From JAQGMJ01 sp036271855 (lineage in GTDB: Bacteria; Pseudomonadota; Gammaproteobacteria; Burkholderiales; JAEUOS01): 17,635 nt of DNA. Shown here piece by piece: positions 7,435 to 14,635 of this stretch. The stretch lies in the NCBI GenBank assembly GCA_036271855.1, contig DATAZV010000163.1, positions 1-17,635 on the forward strand, given 5' to 3'. Both the position numbers and the translations under genes were made by a program. Every line of letters begins with the position of its first letter. Position 1 is the stretch's first letter. Under the pieces are notes generated by a model. The model searched no databases, had not been told where the DNA came from, and saw only the letters and a program-made list of their open reading frames with translations.

Positions 7435-9057
7435 CTAGGGGAAACTCACCGTCAGCGCCAGGTCGGTTTCCACCACCTTGTTCGACTGCAGCACGCCGAA
7501 GCTGGAGAGCGGGTCGCGGTGGCCGATGGTGCGCGAGAGCACCAGCGAAATGCCCTTCTGCAGCGGCAGCGGGAAGGTGGCGCCGAATTCCAGCAGCGAG
7601 CCGGAATAGCGGCTGACCCATTGCTCGTCGGCATAGAAGGTCATCTTGCTGATGGCGGCGGGGCAGGTGTAGAGCTCGGAAATCAGGCCGCAGGGGTAGC
7701 CGTGCAAATCCACCCGGCCAAAGGTGTAGTCACGCGGCACCGTATATGTCTGATTACCGGTGAGTTCGGCGGCCGTCGGCGTGCCGCCGCCGTACTGCTC
7801 CTGCGCCTGCACGCCGCCGGTGAGTCCCGCGTAGAGGTAGTAGCCGCCCTTGATCTTGTAGGGGAAGGGCGCGAACCAGGTATAGCTGGCATTGGCGAAA
7901 CGGTAGTAGAGGTTTTCGTTGTACAGCCGGTTCTGGATGATGCCCGCGCGATAGGTACTGGTGAGCCAGGTCACCGTGTCATGGCCGCGCTCGGCGTTGG
8001 CTTCCGGCACGAAGGGCGCGAACAGGGGCATCAGGTCGATGCTCGAAGTCCAGCCCAGGCCGGTGGAAAAGAACTGCGGATTGCCGCCGCCTTTGGGCCC
8101 GACGTTGCCGTCCAGAAACACGAAGGGGTGGCCGCTGGGCAGGTAGTCGCGCTTGAAGTCGTTGGGGATGACGCGCAATTCGCCGCGAAAGCTCGGCGTG
8201 TTTACGCCATGGCTGCTTTGCGCCGTCAGGCTCACCCCCTGGTTGGCGTTGAGCAGGCTGGTGATATAGGCAGGAATGTGGATCGGCTCGTCGGCGTTAT
8301 AGGTGTCGGGGGCCACCGGGCTGGTGGTCGACAGCGCCTGGATGGTGAAGGGCAGGGCGTAGTCCTTGGCCGGCGGGTTGGCGTCCTTCTTGGCAATGAG
8401 CGGCACCACATGGTCGCCGCAGTCGTGCAGGCGGCCGTATTCATACTTGTTCGGGTTGAGCGACTTTTGCAGATCCTCCGGCACACCCGGACGGAGCAAC
8501 TGATAAGGCGCATTGCCGCAATAGTCGGTGGCGTAGACGTCGCCCCCGCCCAGCTGTACCGCCTGCAGGGTCAAACGGATCACCTCGGCGTTGCCGCTAT
8601 CGGCGGCGGCGGTGAGCACGCTCTCGCCGCGCGAATGGTGGTCGCGCGAACCATCCAGGGCTAGTTTGTCGATCGGCGCGCGGTCGCAGATCGGCGGATT
8701 TTTTTCGCCGCTCTTGGCCAGCTGGATCAGCTTGAACGCCAGCTCGTTGAGCTGGGCGCGACCAGCGCCCGGCGCGGCGGCGGCGTAGACCGCATCGACC
8801 GCCTCCTGGATCGCCTGGGTGGCGGTCTTGTCGCCCTCGCCAACGGGGATGGCGCAGGGCGTGACCGGACGCGGCGGCGGGGCCGGCTTGTCGGCCGTGG
8901 GTACCGGCGCGGCGCGTGCGGTGCCGGGCGCGGCGGCGTCCTCGGCGGCGCGGGAAGGGACGCTACCGGGCGGCGGCGGATCCGCACCCCAACTGGGCGG
9001 ATGCACCGGCAGCAAGAGGCAAAAAACCAGCAGGCGCGCTGCGTTGGCGACTTTCAT
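7435..9057 (-). CDS. Exported protein of unknown function, possibly with a beta-rich outer-membrane-like C-terminal half
   Basis: 540 residues; I do not recognise the family. The N terminus is a typical Sec signal peptide: Lys/Arg, then the hydrophobic stretch LLVFCLLLP, with probable cleavage around residue 24 (SWG or SWGA). A Pro/Ala-rich linker (about 26-65) follows. A helical, Cys-containing region (about 70-210) includes a stretch reminiscent of an ankyrin unit (GESVLTAAADSGNAEVIRLT, then GNAPYQLL). The C-terminal half (about 260-540) is rich in Tyr, Phe, Trp and Gly with alternating patterns, and ends LALTVSFP. This could be a beta barrel or a beta-sandwich secreted domain. At least six Cys residues occur after the signal, so disulfides are possible. 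The ATG has a good ribosome site (GAGG, bases 9066-9069 on the plus strand, 8 bases away). It is a monocistronic unit, convergent with the kinase operon. Confidence 0.8.
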   Translation of the reverse strand: MKVANAARLLVFCLLLPVHPPSWGADPPPPGSVPSRAAEDAAAPGTARAAPVPTADKPAPPPRPVTPCAIPVGEGDKTATQAIQEAVDAVYAAAAPGAGRAQLNELAFKLIQLAKSGEKNPPICDRAPIDKLALDGSRDHHSRGESVLTAAADSGNAEVIRLTLQAVQLGGGDVYATDYCGNAPYQLLRPGVPEDLQKSLNPNKYEYGRLHDCGDHVVPLIAKKDANPPAKDYALPFTIQALSTTSPVAPDTYNADEPIHIPAYITSLLNANQGVSLTAQSSHGVNTPSFRGELRVIPNDFKRDYLPSGHPFVFLDGNVGPKGGGNPQFFSTGLGWTSSIDLMPLFAPFVPEANAERGHDTVTWLTSTYRAGIIQNRLYNENLYYRFANASYTWFAPFPYKIKGGYYLYAGLTGGVQAQEQYGGGTPTAAELTGNQTYTVPRDYTFGRVDLHGYPCGLISELYTCPAAISKMTFYADEQWVSRYSGSLLEFGATFPLPLQKGISLVLSRTIGHRDPLSSFGVLQSNKVVETDLALTVSFP

Positions 9058-9292
9058 GGGACGGGCCTCGTACGTGTTGGGACGTAGGGTGCCGCCAGCC
9101 CGGCCAGGAGCAAACCGCCGCCGGCGCCAGCGCGAATCGGGATATAGACCAGAAGGGGACCATCGCGGCCCGCCAATTGTTCCGGAGAGTTAAGCGCTGG
9201 AAATATTTACCGCCCCGGCCACGTGAACGTCGCTGGGCAGGCGCGGGCGTGCTCTGCTAAAATAGTCATCTTTCCGCGACCACGGGAACGCC
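9058..9292. other. Intergenic region between divergent exported-protein gene and tRNA-Ser
   Basis: 235 bases with no gene I can support. The right end holds the tRNA-Ser promoter (see 9234-9263). The left end holds the ribosome site of the minus-strand gene. No convincing minus-strand promoter was found: TATATC (plus-strand GATATA near 9140-9145) has no good -35 partner. An AT-rich patch AAATATTT lies at 9201-9208. Confidence 0.6.
9234..9263 (+). promoter_or_regulatory. Candidate sigma70 promoter of tRNA-Ser
   Basis: A -35 like TGGGCA (9234-9239) and a -10 like TAAAAT (9258-9263) are separated by 18 bases. Transcription would start near 9270, followed by a GC-rich discriminator (CCGCG), which is typical of stable-RNA promoters under growth-rate control. 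The thrS promoter at 17503-17532 has the same -10 and the same spacing. Confidence 0.5.
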
Positions 9293-9383
9293 GGAGAGGT
9301 GGCAGAGTGGTCGAATGCGCCAGACTCGAAATCTGGTTTAGTCTCAATGGCTAACGTGGGTTCGAATCCCACCCTCTCCGCCA
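9293..9383 (+). tRNA. tRNA-Ser, anticodon CGA (reads UCG)
   Basis: Complete class II tRNA. The acceptor stem GGAGAGG (9293-9299) pairs with CCTCTCC (9373-9379), followed by discriminator G and an encoded CCA (9381-9383). The anticodon stem CCAGA/TCTGG encloses the loop CTCGAAA with anticodon CGA at 9327-9329. A long variable arm (about 9337-9355), diagnostic of Ser/Leu/Tyr-type tRNAs, is followed by the T arm GTGGG-TTCGAAT-CCCAC (9356-9372). It is transcribed toward the minus-strand translation operon and ended by the shared hairpin at 9395-9430. Confidence 0.97.
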
Positions 9384-9394
9384 ACGATTGCAAC

Positions 9395-9430
9395 AAAAAA
9401 GCCCATGATTGCTCATGGGCTTTTTGTTTT
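9395..9430 (+). terminator. Bidirectional intrinsic terminator
   Basis: A perfect 8-bp stem GCCCATGA (9401-9408) and TCATGGGC (9413-9420) has a four-base loop. It is followed on the plus strand by TTTTTGTTTT and on the minus strand by six T (plus-strand A run, 9395-9400). It can therefore end both the tRNA-Ser transcript and the convergent pheST-ihfA-merR transcript. Confidence 0.92.
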
Positions 9431-9465
9431 GCGGCGGCGGCCGCCGCGCCGCCAGCGCAGGATGA

Positions 9466-9894
9466 TCAGCGCAGGATTTCGACCAGGGCCTGCAGATCGC
9501 GCTTCAACTGGCCCAGGGTGAACTCGCCGCCCTTGCCGTCGCCGCCTGTCATGCCGGACGAAATGGTGGGCGGCCCGGCAGCGCCGTCGGACCCTGCCTT
9601 CAGGCCGACACCCATGCCTTCGTCGAGGCGGTTGCGCGCGCCGTTGATGGTGAAGCCCTGCTCGTAGAGCAGTTCGCGGATGCGGCGGATCAGCAGCACC
9701 TCATGATGCTGGTAGTAGCGGCGGTTGCCGCGCCGCTTCACCGGTTTGAGCTGGGTGAATTCCTGTTCCCAGTAGCGCAGGACGTGCGGCTTCACCCCGC
9801 ACAGATCGCTGACTTCGCCGATGGTGAAGTAGCGCTTGGCAGGGATGGGGGGCAGGGTCGCCCCGGCGCGGTCAGGCGTCCGCAGTCCCGCCAC
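9466..9894 (-). CDS. MerR-family transcriptional regulator
   Basis: 142-residue DNA-binding protein. The N-terminal winged helix-turn-helix of the MerR family is clear at about residues 22-90: KRYFTIGEVSDLCGVKPHVL, RYWEQEF, then NRRYYQ and LLIRRIRELLYEQGF. A Gly-rich stretch and a short C-terminal helix (LGQLKRDLQALVEIL) follow. There is no obvious metal- or ligand-binding domain, so the effector is unknown. I chose the GTG start at 9892-9894 because GGAGG lies 9 bases upstream, inside the 3' end of ihfA; the two genes overlap by 23 bases and should be translationally coupled. A MerR-type gene right after ihfA is a recurrent arrangement in betaproteobacteria (general knowledge). It is the last gene of the operon and ends before the shared terminator. 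Confidence 0.9.
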   Translation of the reverse strand: MAGLRTPDRAGATLPPIPAKRYFTIGEVSDLCGVKPHVLRYWEQEFTQLKPVKRRGNRRYYQHHEVLLIRRIRELLYEQGFTINGARNRLDEGMGVGLKAGSDGAAGPPTISSGMTGGDGKGGEFTLGQLKRDLQALVEILR

Positions 9895-10207
9895 CGTAAT
9901 GCGCCTCCACCATCGACTTCAGCTTCTGGCTGGCGTGGAAGGTCACCACGCGGCGCGCGGTGATGGGGATTTCCTCGCCGGTCTTGGGGTTGCGGCCTGG
10001 GCGCTGCGGCTTGTCGCGCAGCTGGAAGTTGCCGAAGCCGGAGAGCTTGACGCTCTGGCCATTTTCCAGGGAGGTGCGAATCTCCTCGAAAAACGTTTCG
10101 ACCATATCCTTGGCCTCGCGCTTGTTCAGCCCTACCTTTTCAAACAGGAGATCGGCCAATTCGGCTTTGGTGAGCGTATTGGCCGCATCGTGCGTAGGTT
10201 GTTCCAT
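9872..10207 (-). CDS. ihfA: Integration host factor subunit alpha
   Basis: 111-residue HU/IHF-family protein that forms the IHF heterodimer with IhfB and bends DNA sharply at specific sites in the nucleoid. Visible family marks: TKAELADLLFEKVGLNKREA at the N terminus, the body VKLSGFGNFQLR, and the DNA-binding arm GRNPKTGEEIPITARRVVTF, which contains the proline that intercalates into the minor groove in this family, then ASQKLK. About ten extra N-terminal residues (EQPTHDAANT) precede the core, and the C terminus is slightly longer than in E. coli (99 residues). No strong ribosome site precedes the ATG. It follows pheT by 93 bases, as in the E. coli pheST-ihfA order, and overlaps the MerR-type gene. 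IhfA rather than IhfB or HU is called from sequence and this synteny. Confidence 0.96.
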   Translation of the reverse strand: MEQPTHDAANTLTKAELADLLFEKVGLNKREAKDMVETFFEEIRTSLENGQSVKLSGFGNFQLRDKPQRPGRNPKTGEEIPITARRVVTFHASQKLKSMVEAHYGGGTADA

Positions 10208-10300
10208 GCTCTATACCGATGTCGGGAATCGTTGTTCTATTACACGCCAGCGCCAAAAAAACGGCTGCTTGTCGTGTACCCCCAAATTTCATTATTCTCG

Positions 10301-12715
10301 TTAGGCCCGCAATCTTGCCCCGTGCTTATTCGCTGCCGCGGCAACCAGAATTTCTCTTGTTGCGTCGGCCTCGGCGTCGGTGAGCGTTTTTTTAGTATCT
10401 TGCATAACTACCCGGAATGCAAGGCTTTTTTCCGTTTCCGACATGCCCGCAACAGCACCTGTGGGTCTGAATTCGTCGAACAGGGAAATGCCGGTAACGG
10501 TGCCCGGCGCGGCTGCCTGTAAGGTTTGCAAAATGGTCGCGGCGGGCAGGGCGGCCGGCACCACAAAGGCCACGTCGCGGATGATCGGCGGGAATTTGGA
10601 CACCTCGGCGTAGCGCGGCCGGCTGCGCGCCTGTACCGGCGCCGCCTCGATTTCAAACAGCACCGGGGCCGCCGCCAGGCCGTATTCCTTGACCCAGCGC
10701 GGATGCAGCTCGCCGATATGGCCGATCACCCGGCCGCCGAGGCGGATGGCGGCGCTGCGCCCCGGGTGCAGGGCGGGGTGGGCGGCAGCGGGAAACTCCG
10801 GCTGCCAGGGGGCGATGACGGCTTCCAGGTCGCCCTTGAGGTCGAAGTAGTCGACCGGGCGTGCCTTGGCGCCCCATTGCTCTTCGTAGGCGGTGCCATA
10901 AGCGATGGCGCCGAGCATGCGCGGCTGGGCGTAGCCGGCGACTTCCAGGGGACCGTCCTGTACCGCGGCGTCGCGCTTGTACACAGCGCCGACCTCGAAC
11001 ACCCGCACCCGCGGTTCGCGCCGGTTCAGGTTGTAGGCGACATTCGCAATCAGGGAGCCGAACAGGGACGAGCGCATCACCCCCATCTGGCTGGCGATCG
11101 GGTTGAGCAGCCGGATCGGCGCTTCGTTGCCGGCCAGCTCGCGCTCCCACTTTTCGTCGACGAACGAATAGTTGATCATTTCCTGGAAGTCGCGGCCGGC
11201 CATCAACTCCTTGAGCGCGGTCAAGCTGATGTTGTCCTCGCGGCTTTGCATCATCTCGGCGCGTGCCAGGGGCGGGGCGGCGGGGATGTTCTCGAAGCCG
11301 TGGATGCGCGCCACTTCCTCGATCAGGTCTTCCTCGATCTCGATATCGAAGCGGTAGGAGGGCGGGGTGACGATAAACCCGTCGCCTTCACGGGCTTGGG
11401 TGAAACCCAGGCGGGTAAAGGTGGCGGCCATCTCGTCGGCGGAGATTTGCTTGCCGATGATCTTCACGCAACGCGCAATGCGCATGGTGACGGGCTTGCG
11501 CACCGGCAGCCTGGCCACGGTATCGACCGTCGGCCCGGCCTGCCCGCCGCAGATGTCGAGAATCAGCCGGGTGGCGCGCTCGATGCCGTCGATATTGTTG
11601 TTGAAGTCCACGCCGCGCTCGAAGCGATGCGAGGCGTCGGAGGTGAAATTGAATTTGCGCGCGCGGCCCTGAATGGCGAGCGGATAGAAAAACGCGCTTT
11701 CCAGATAGACGTTGGTCGAGTCCAGCTCGGCCTTGGTGCTGTCGCCGCCCATGATGCCGGCCAGGCCGATCGGCCCGGAGGCGTCGGTGATCGCCAGCAC
11801 GGTCTCGTCCAGTTCAACCGTCTGCTCGTTGAGCAGCTTGAGGGTCTCGCCCTTGCGCCCGAAGCGCACGTCGATGCCGCCCTTGAGCTTGTCGAGGTCG
11901 TAGACGTGCAGCGGGCGGCCCAGCTCCAGCATCACGTAGTTGGTGACGTCGACCAGTGCCGAGATCGAGCGCTGGCCGCAGCGCGCCAGGCGCTCGACCA
12001 TCCAGCTTGGGGTCGGCGCTTTCGCGTTGACGCCCTTGATGACGCGGCCGGTGAAGCGGCCGCATCCGTCCGCATCGGTGATTTTTACCGGGAACTTGTC
12101 GTCCAGTGCGGGCTGCACCGCCGCGATCGCCGGCGCCGTGAACGGTGCACTGGTGATCGCCGCCACATCGCGCGCCACGCCGAGCACCGAGAGGGCATCG
12201 GCACGGTTCGGTGTCAGCTTGATGGTGAACAGGGTGTCGTCGAGGTTCAGCACCTGGCGTACATCGGCGCCCGGCACCGCATCGGCGGGCAGGGGCAGCA
12301 GGCCGCTGTGATCCTCCGACATGCCCAGTTCACGCGCCGAGCACAGCATGCCCTCGCTCTCGACGCCGCGCATTTTCGCGCGCTTGATCTCGAAGGCCTT
12401 GCCGTCTTCGCCGGGAGGCAATTGGGCGCCGATCAGCGCGCAGGGCACCTTCATGCCGGCGGCCACGTTGGGCGCGCCGCAGACGATGTTCAGCAACTGG
12501 CCTTGCCCGGCATCGACCTGGCAGACGTTCAAGCGGTCGGCGTTCGGATGCTTTTCAAACGACTTGATCTCGCCCACCACGATGCCGGAAAACGCCGGCG
12601 CCGCGGCCTCGGTCTCTTCGACCTCCAGGCCGGACATGGTGAGCGTATGCGCCAGCTCGGCAGAGGAGAGCGGCGGATTGACGAAGCTGCGTAGCCAGGA
12701 TTCAGGAAATTTCAT
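10301..12715 (-). CDS. pheT: Phenylalanine--tRNA ligase beta subunit
   Basis: 804 residues (E. coli 795). The beta subunit of the alpha2-beta2 phenylalanyl-tRNA synthetase, needed for tRNA binding and for hydrolysis of mischarged Tyr-tRNA(Phe). Domains in order: an N-terminal piece (MKFPESWLRSFV), an EMAP/OB tRNA-binding domain (about 40-150; IVVGEIKSFEKHPNADRLNV), the B3/B4 editing region (about 210-395), B5 (about 400-475), a catalytic-like core, and the C-terminal FDX-ACB anticodon-binding domain (about 705-803; KFPPIIRDVAFVV, then LFDEFRP). Full length, no lesion seen. It lies 53 bases after pheS, with a weak ribosome site (GAG, 5 bases before the ATG). Confidence 0.98.
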   Translation of the reverse strand: MKFPESWLRSFVNPPLSSAELAHTLTMSGLEVEETEAAAPAFSGIVVGEIKSFEKHPNADRLNVCQVDAGQGQLLNIVCGAPNVAAGMKVPCALIGAQLPPGEDGKAFEIKRAKMRGVESEGMLCSARELGMSEDHSGLLPLPADAVPGADVRQVLNLDDTLFTIKLTPNRADALSVLGVARDVAAITSAPFTAPAIAAVQPALDDKFPVKITDADGCGRFTGRVIKGVNAKAPTPSWMVERLARCGQRSISALVDVTNYVMLELGRPLHVYDLDKLKGGIDVRFGRKGETLKLLNEQTVELDETVLAITDASGPIGLAGIMGGDSTKAELDSTNVYLESAFFYPLAIQGRARKFNFTSDASHRFERGVDFNNNIDGIERATRLILDICGGQAGPTVDTVARLPVRKPVTMRIARCVKIIGKQISADEMAATFTRLGFTQAREGDGFIVTPPSYRFDIEIEEDLIEEVARIHGFENIPAAPPLARAEMMQSREDNISLTALKELMAGRDFQEMINYSFVDEKWERELAGNEAPIRLLNPIASQMGVMRSSLFGSLIANVAYNLNRREPRVRVFEVGAVYKRDAAVQDGPLEVAGYAQPRMLGAIAYGTAYEEQWGAKARPVDYFDLKGDLEAVIAPWQPEFPAAAHPALHPGRSAAIRLGGRVIGHIGELHPRWVKEYGLAAAPVLFEIEAAPVQARSRPRYAEVSKFPPIIRDVAFVVPAALPAATILQTLQAAAPGTVTGISLFDEFRPTGAVAGMSETEKSLAFRVVMQDTKKTLTDAEADATREILVAAAANKHGARLRA

Positions 12716-12768
12716 TCTTCTCGGTACCGCTTAAATTCGTGACAGGGCAAACGTGATGCGGCGGCGTG

Positions 12769-13812
12769 TCAGGCGAACTGCCGCAGGAAGCGCAAATCAC
12801 CGTCGAAAAACAGCCGCAGGTCGTTGATGCCATAGCGCAGCATGGTGAGGCGCTCCAGGCCGGAGCCAAAAGCGAAGCCGACGTAGCGCTCCGGGTCGAA
12901 ACCGTAATTGCGCACCACCGTCGGATGCACCTGGCCCGAGCCGGAAATCTCCAGCCAGCGGCCCTTGTTCGGCCCCTCGGTGAACATCATGTCGATCTCG
13001 GCGGACGGCTCCGTGAACGGAAAGAACGAGGGCCGGAAACGCACCTGCAAGTCATCCGATTCGAAAAACTTGCGCAGGAAATCGGTGTATACGCCCTTCA
13101 GGTCCGCGAAGGAAATGTTCTCGTCGATCCACAGTCCTTCGACCTGGTGGAACATCGGCGAATGCGTCGCATCGCTGTCGACGCGATAGGTGCGCCCCGG
13201 CGCGATCACCTTGATCGGCGGCATCGGGTCGTGCCCCTTGTACTTGGCGGCGTGGATGTTGGCATAGCGCACCTGCATCGGGCTGGTATGCGTGCGCAGC
13301 ACCAGCTGCTTGCCGGAGCTGTCGCGGCCGTCGATGTAAAACGTGTCCTGCATCGAGCGCGCCGGATGATTCTCCGGGCTGTTCAGCGCGGTGAAGTTAT
13401 ACCAGTCGGTCTCGATCTCAGGGCCATCGGCGACATCGAAGCCGATCGAGCGAAAGATTTCTTCGACGCGCTTTTGCGTGCGCGTCACCGGGTGCAAACC
13501 ACCGCGCTGCGGCAGGCGGCCGGGCAGGGTGACGTCGAGCGCCTCGGTGCGCAGCTTGTCCGCCATTTTCTCGGCGTCGATGAACTCGCGGCGCGCATTC
13601 AGCGCCGCTTCGATCTCGTCCTTGGCCGAATTGAATTTCTCGCCGGCGGCTTTTCTCGCTTCCGCCGGCAGCGTGGCCAGGGTCTTGCGCAGCTCGGTAA
13701 TAGCCCCGGCCTTGCCGAGGAATTTCGCCTTGGCTTCTTCCAGGCGGGCGCTGTCCCTGATGCTGCTGAAAAGCGCGCGTGCTTCCGCGACGATGTCGGA
13801 GAGATCTGCCAT
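12769..13812 (-). CDS. pheS: Phenylalanine--tRNA ligase alpha subunit
   Basis: 347 residues (E. coli 327). The catalytic subunit of phenylalanyl-tRNA synthetase; charges tRNA(Phe) with phenylalanine using ATP. The N-terminal coiled-coil arm (about 1-90) is followed by the class II core: motif 1 region GGLHPVTRTQKRVEEIFRSI, motif 2 VRFRPSFFPFTEPSAEIDM and motif 3 GFAFGSGLERLTMLRYGIND. The ATG is preceded by AAGAGA at a suitable distance. A strong terminator lies between rplT and this gene, so pheST expression depends on read-through or on a promoter I could not identify with confidence. Confidence 0.98.
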   Translation of the reverse strand: MADLSDIVAEARALFSSIRDSARLEEAKAKFLGKAGAITELRKTLATLPAEARKAAGEKFNSAKDEIEAALNARREFIDAEKMADKLRTEALDVTLPGRLPQRGGLHPVTRTQKRVEEIFRSIGFDVADGPEIETDWYNFTALNSPENHPARSMQDTFYIDGRDSSGKQLVLRTHTSPMQVRYANIHAAKYKGHDPMPPIKVIAPGRTYRVDSDATHSPMFHQVEGLWIDENISFADLKGVYTDFLRKFFESDDLQVRFRPSFFPFTEPSAEIDMMFTEGPNKGRWLEISGSGQVHPTVVRNYGFDPERYVGFAFGSGLERLTMLRYGINDLRLFFDGDLRFLRQFA

Positions 13813-13866
13813 GAATTCTCTTAAAAGAACTTGTCTCGACTACAACAAACTTGTAATGGTTGGAAC

Positions 13867-13897
13867 AAAAAAGGCTGCGAGATTAAGCGCAGCCTTT
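13867..13897 (-). terminator. Intrinsic terminator between rplT and pheS
   Basis: Stem GGCTGCG (13873-13879) with CGCAGCC (13888-13894) and an eight-base loop, extended by A-T pairs. On the minus strand it is followed by TTTTTT (plus-strand A run, 13867-13872). It begins only about 22 bases after the rplT stop. There is no small Phe-rich ORF between rplT and the hairpin, unlike pheM in E. coli. It therefore looks like a (probably leaky) terminator for infC-rpmI-rplT rather than a leader-peptide attenuator. Confidence 0.88.
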
Positions 13898-13918
13898 CTT
13901 GGTTTCCGATGCCGGAAA

Positions 13919-14275
13919 TTACGCCGCTACGCTCTTGGCTTTTTCCACCAGAGCCGCGAAAGCCGGCTTGTCCAGCACGCACAGGTCGGCCAGCACCTTG
14001 CGGTCGATCTCGATCTCCGCCCGCTTCAGCGCATTCATGAACACGCTGTAGTTCATGCCGTGCTCGCGCACGGCCGCGTTGATACGGGTGATCCAGAGGG
14101 CGCGGAACTCGCGCTTCTTGGTACGGCGGTCGCGATACGCATACTGCCCCGCCTTCATCACCGCTTCTTTGGCGACCCGATATACATTACCGCGCCGGCC
14201 GCGATAGCCTTTGGCGAGGTCTAAAACTTTTTTGTGGCGTGCCCGCGCGGTTACGCCGCGTTTAACTCTTGGCAT
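13919..14275 (-). CDS. rplT: 50S ribosomal protein L20
   Basis: 118 residues, the usual length. L20 binds 23S rRNA early in assembly of the large subunit and in E. coli also represses its own operon. The basic N-terminal tail (MPRVKRGVTARARHKKVL, then AKGYRGRRGNVYR) and the globular part (ALWITRINAAVREHGMNYS, then LDKPAFAALVEKAK) match the family throughout. The ribosome site AGGAGCT precedes the ATG. The gene is 36 bases after rpmI in the conserved infC-rpmI-rplT unit. Confidence 0.99.
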   Translation of the reverse strand: MPRVKRGVTARARHKKVLDLAKGYRGRRGNVYRVAKEAVMKAGQYAYRDRRTKKREFRALWITRINAAVREHGMNYSVFMNALKRAEIEIDRKVLADLCVLDKPAFAALVEKAKSVAA

Positions 14276-14311
14276 GTTGAGCTCCTGAAAATTGGACTGA
14301 AAGAACCGCGC

Positions 14312-14509
14312 TTACGCGTACGGCAGCATCTTCTTGACCGAAGCAACATCGGTCTCGAAAACGCCGGTGGTGCCACGCAGGTGGCGCTTGTTCTTGGTGG
14401 TCTTCTTGGTCAGGATGTGGCGCTTGAAGGCTTGACCACGCTTGATGGTGCCTCCCGGACGCACGAAAAGGCGCTTTGCGGCGCTTTTCTTGGTTTTCAT
14501 CTTCGGCAT
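14312..14509 (-). CDS. rpmI: 50S ribosomal protein L35
   Basis: 65 residues, normal length. A small, very basic large-subunit protein. The signature MPKMKTKKSAAKRLFV, followed by KRHILTKKTTKNKRHLRG and ending VKKMLPYA, is unmistakable. The ribosome site GGAG is six bases before the ATG. It follows infC by 126 bases, a gap that contains a hairpin (see 14590-14619). Confidence 0.99.
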   Translation of the reverse strand: MPKMKTKKSAAKRLFVRPGGTIKRGQAFKRHILTKKTTKNKRHLRGTTGVFETDVASVKKMLPYA

Positions 14510-14589
14510 TACAAACTCCAGATTTTTATATCGCTCGCAAGGTGCCGTCTCATACTGAAACGGACTTGTTGACCCTCGAACAACTTGTT

Positions 14590-14619
14590 TTCGGGGCTGG
14601 ATTAGACACCTGCCCCGAA
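14590..14619 (-). promoter_or_regulatory. Hairpin in the infC-rpmI gap, possible L20 control site
   Basis: The 8-bp inverted repeat TTCGGGGC (14590-14597) and GCCCCGAA (14612-14619) has a 14-base loop. On the minus strand it is not followed by a T run, so it is not an intrinsic terminator. In E. coli L20 represses rpmI-rplT by binding RNA structures between infC and rpmI; this hairpin has the right location for such a site. The function is inferred from position only. Confidence 0.4.
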
Positions 14620-14635
14620 GGTGTTGCTACAAAAT

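Noticed and set aside
9190..9396. Minus-strand reading frame of 68 residues with the string VGFEPTLAIE across the tRNA
   Set aside because: This is the well-known spurious translation of the antisense of a Ser/Leu-type tRNA; the tRNA explains it fully.
10526..12694. 722-residue open frame antisense to pheT (similar ones lie antisense to pheS, thrS and the exported protein)
   Set aside because: Shadow of a certain gene with codon bias of high GC; no recognisable domain or ribosome site.
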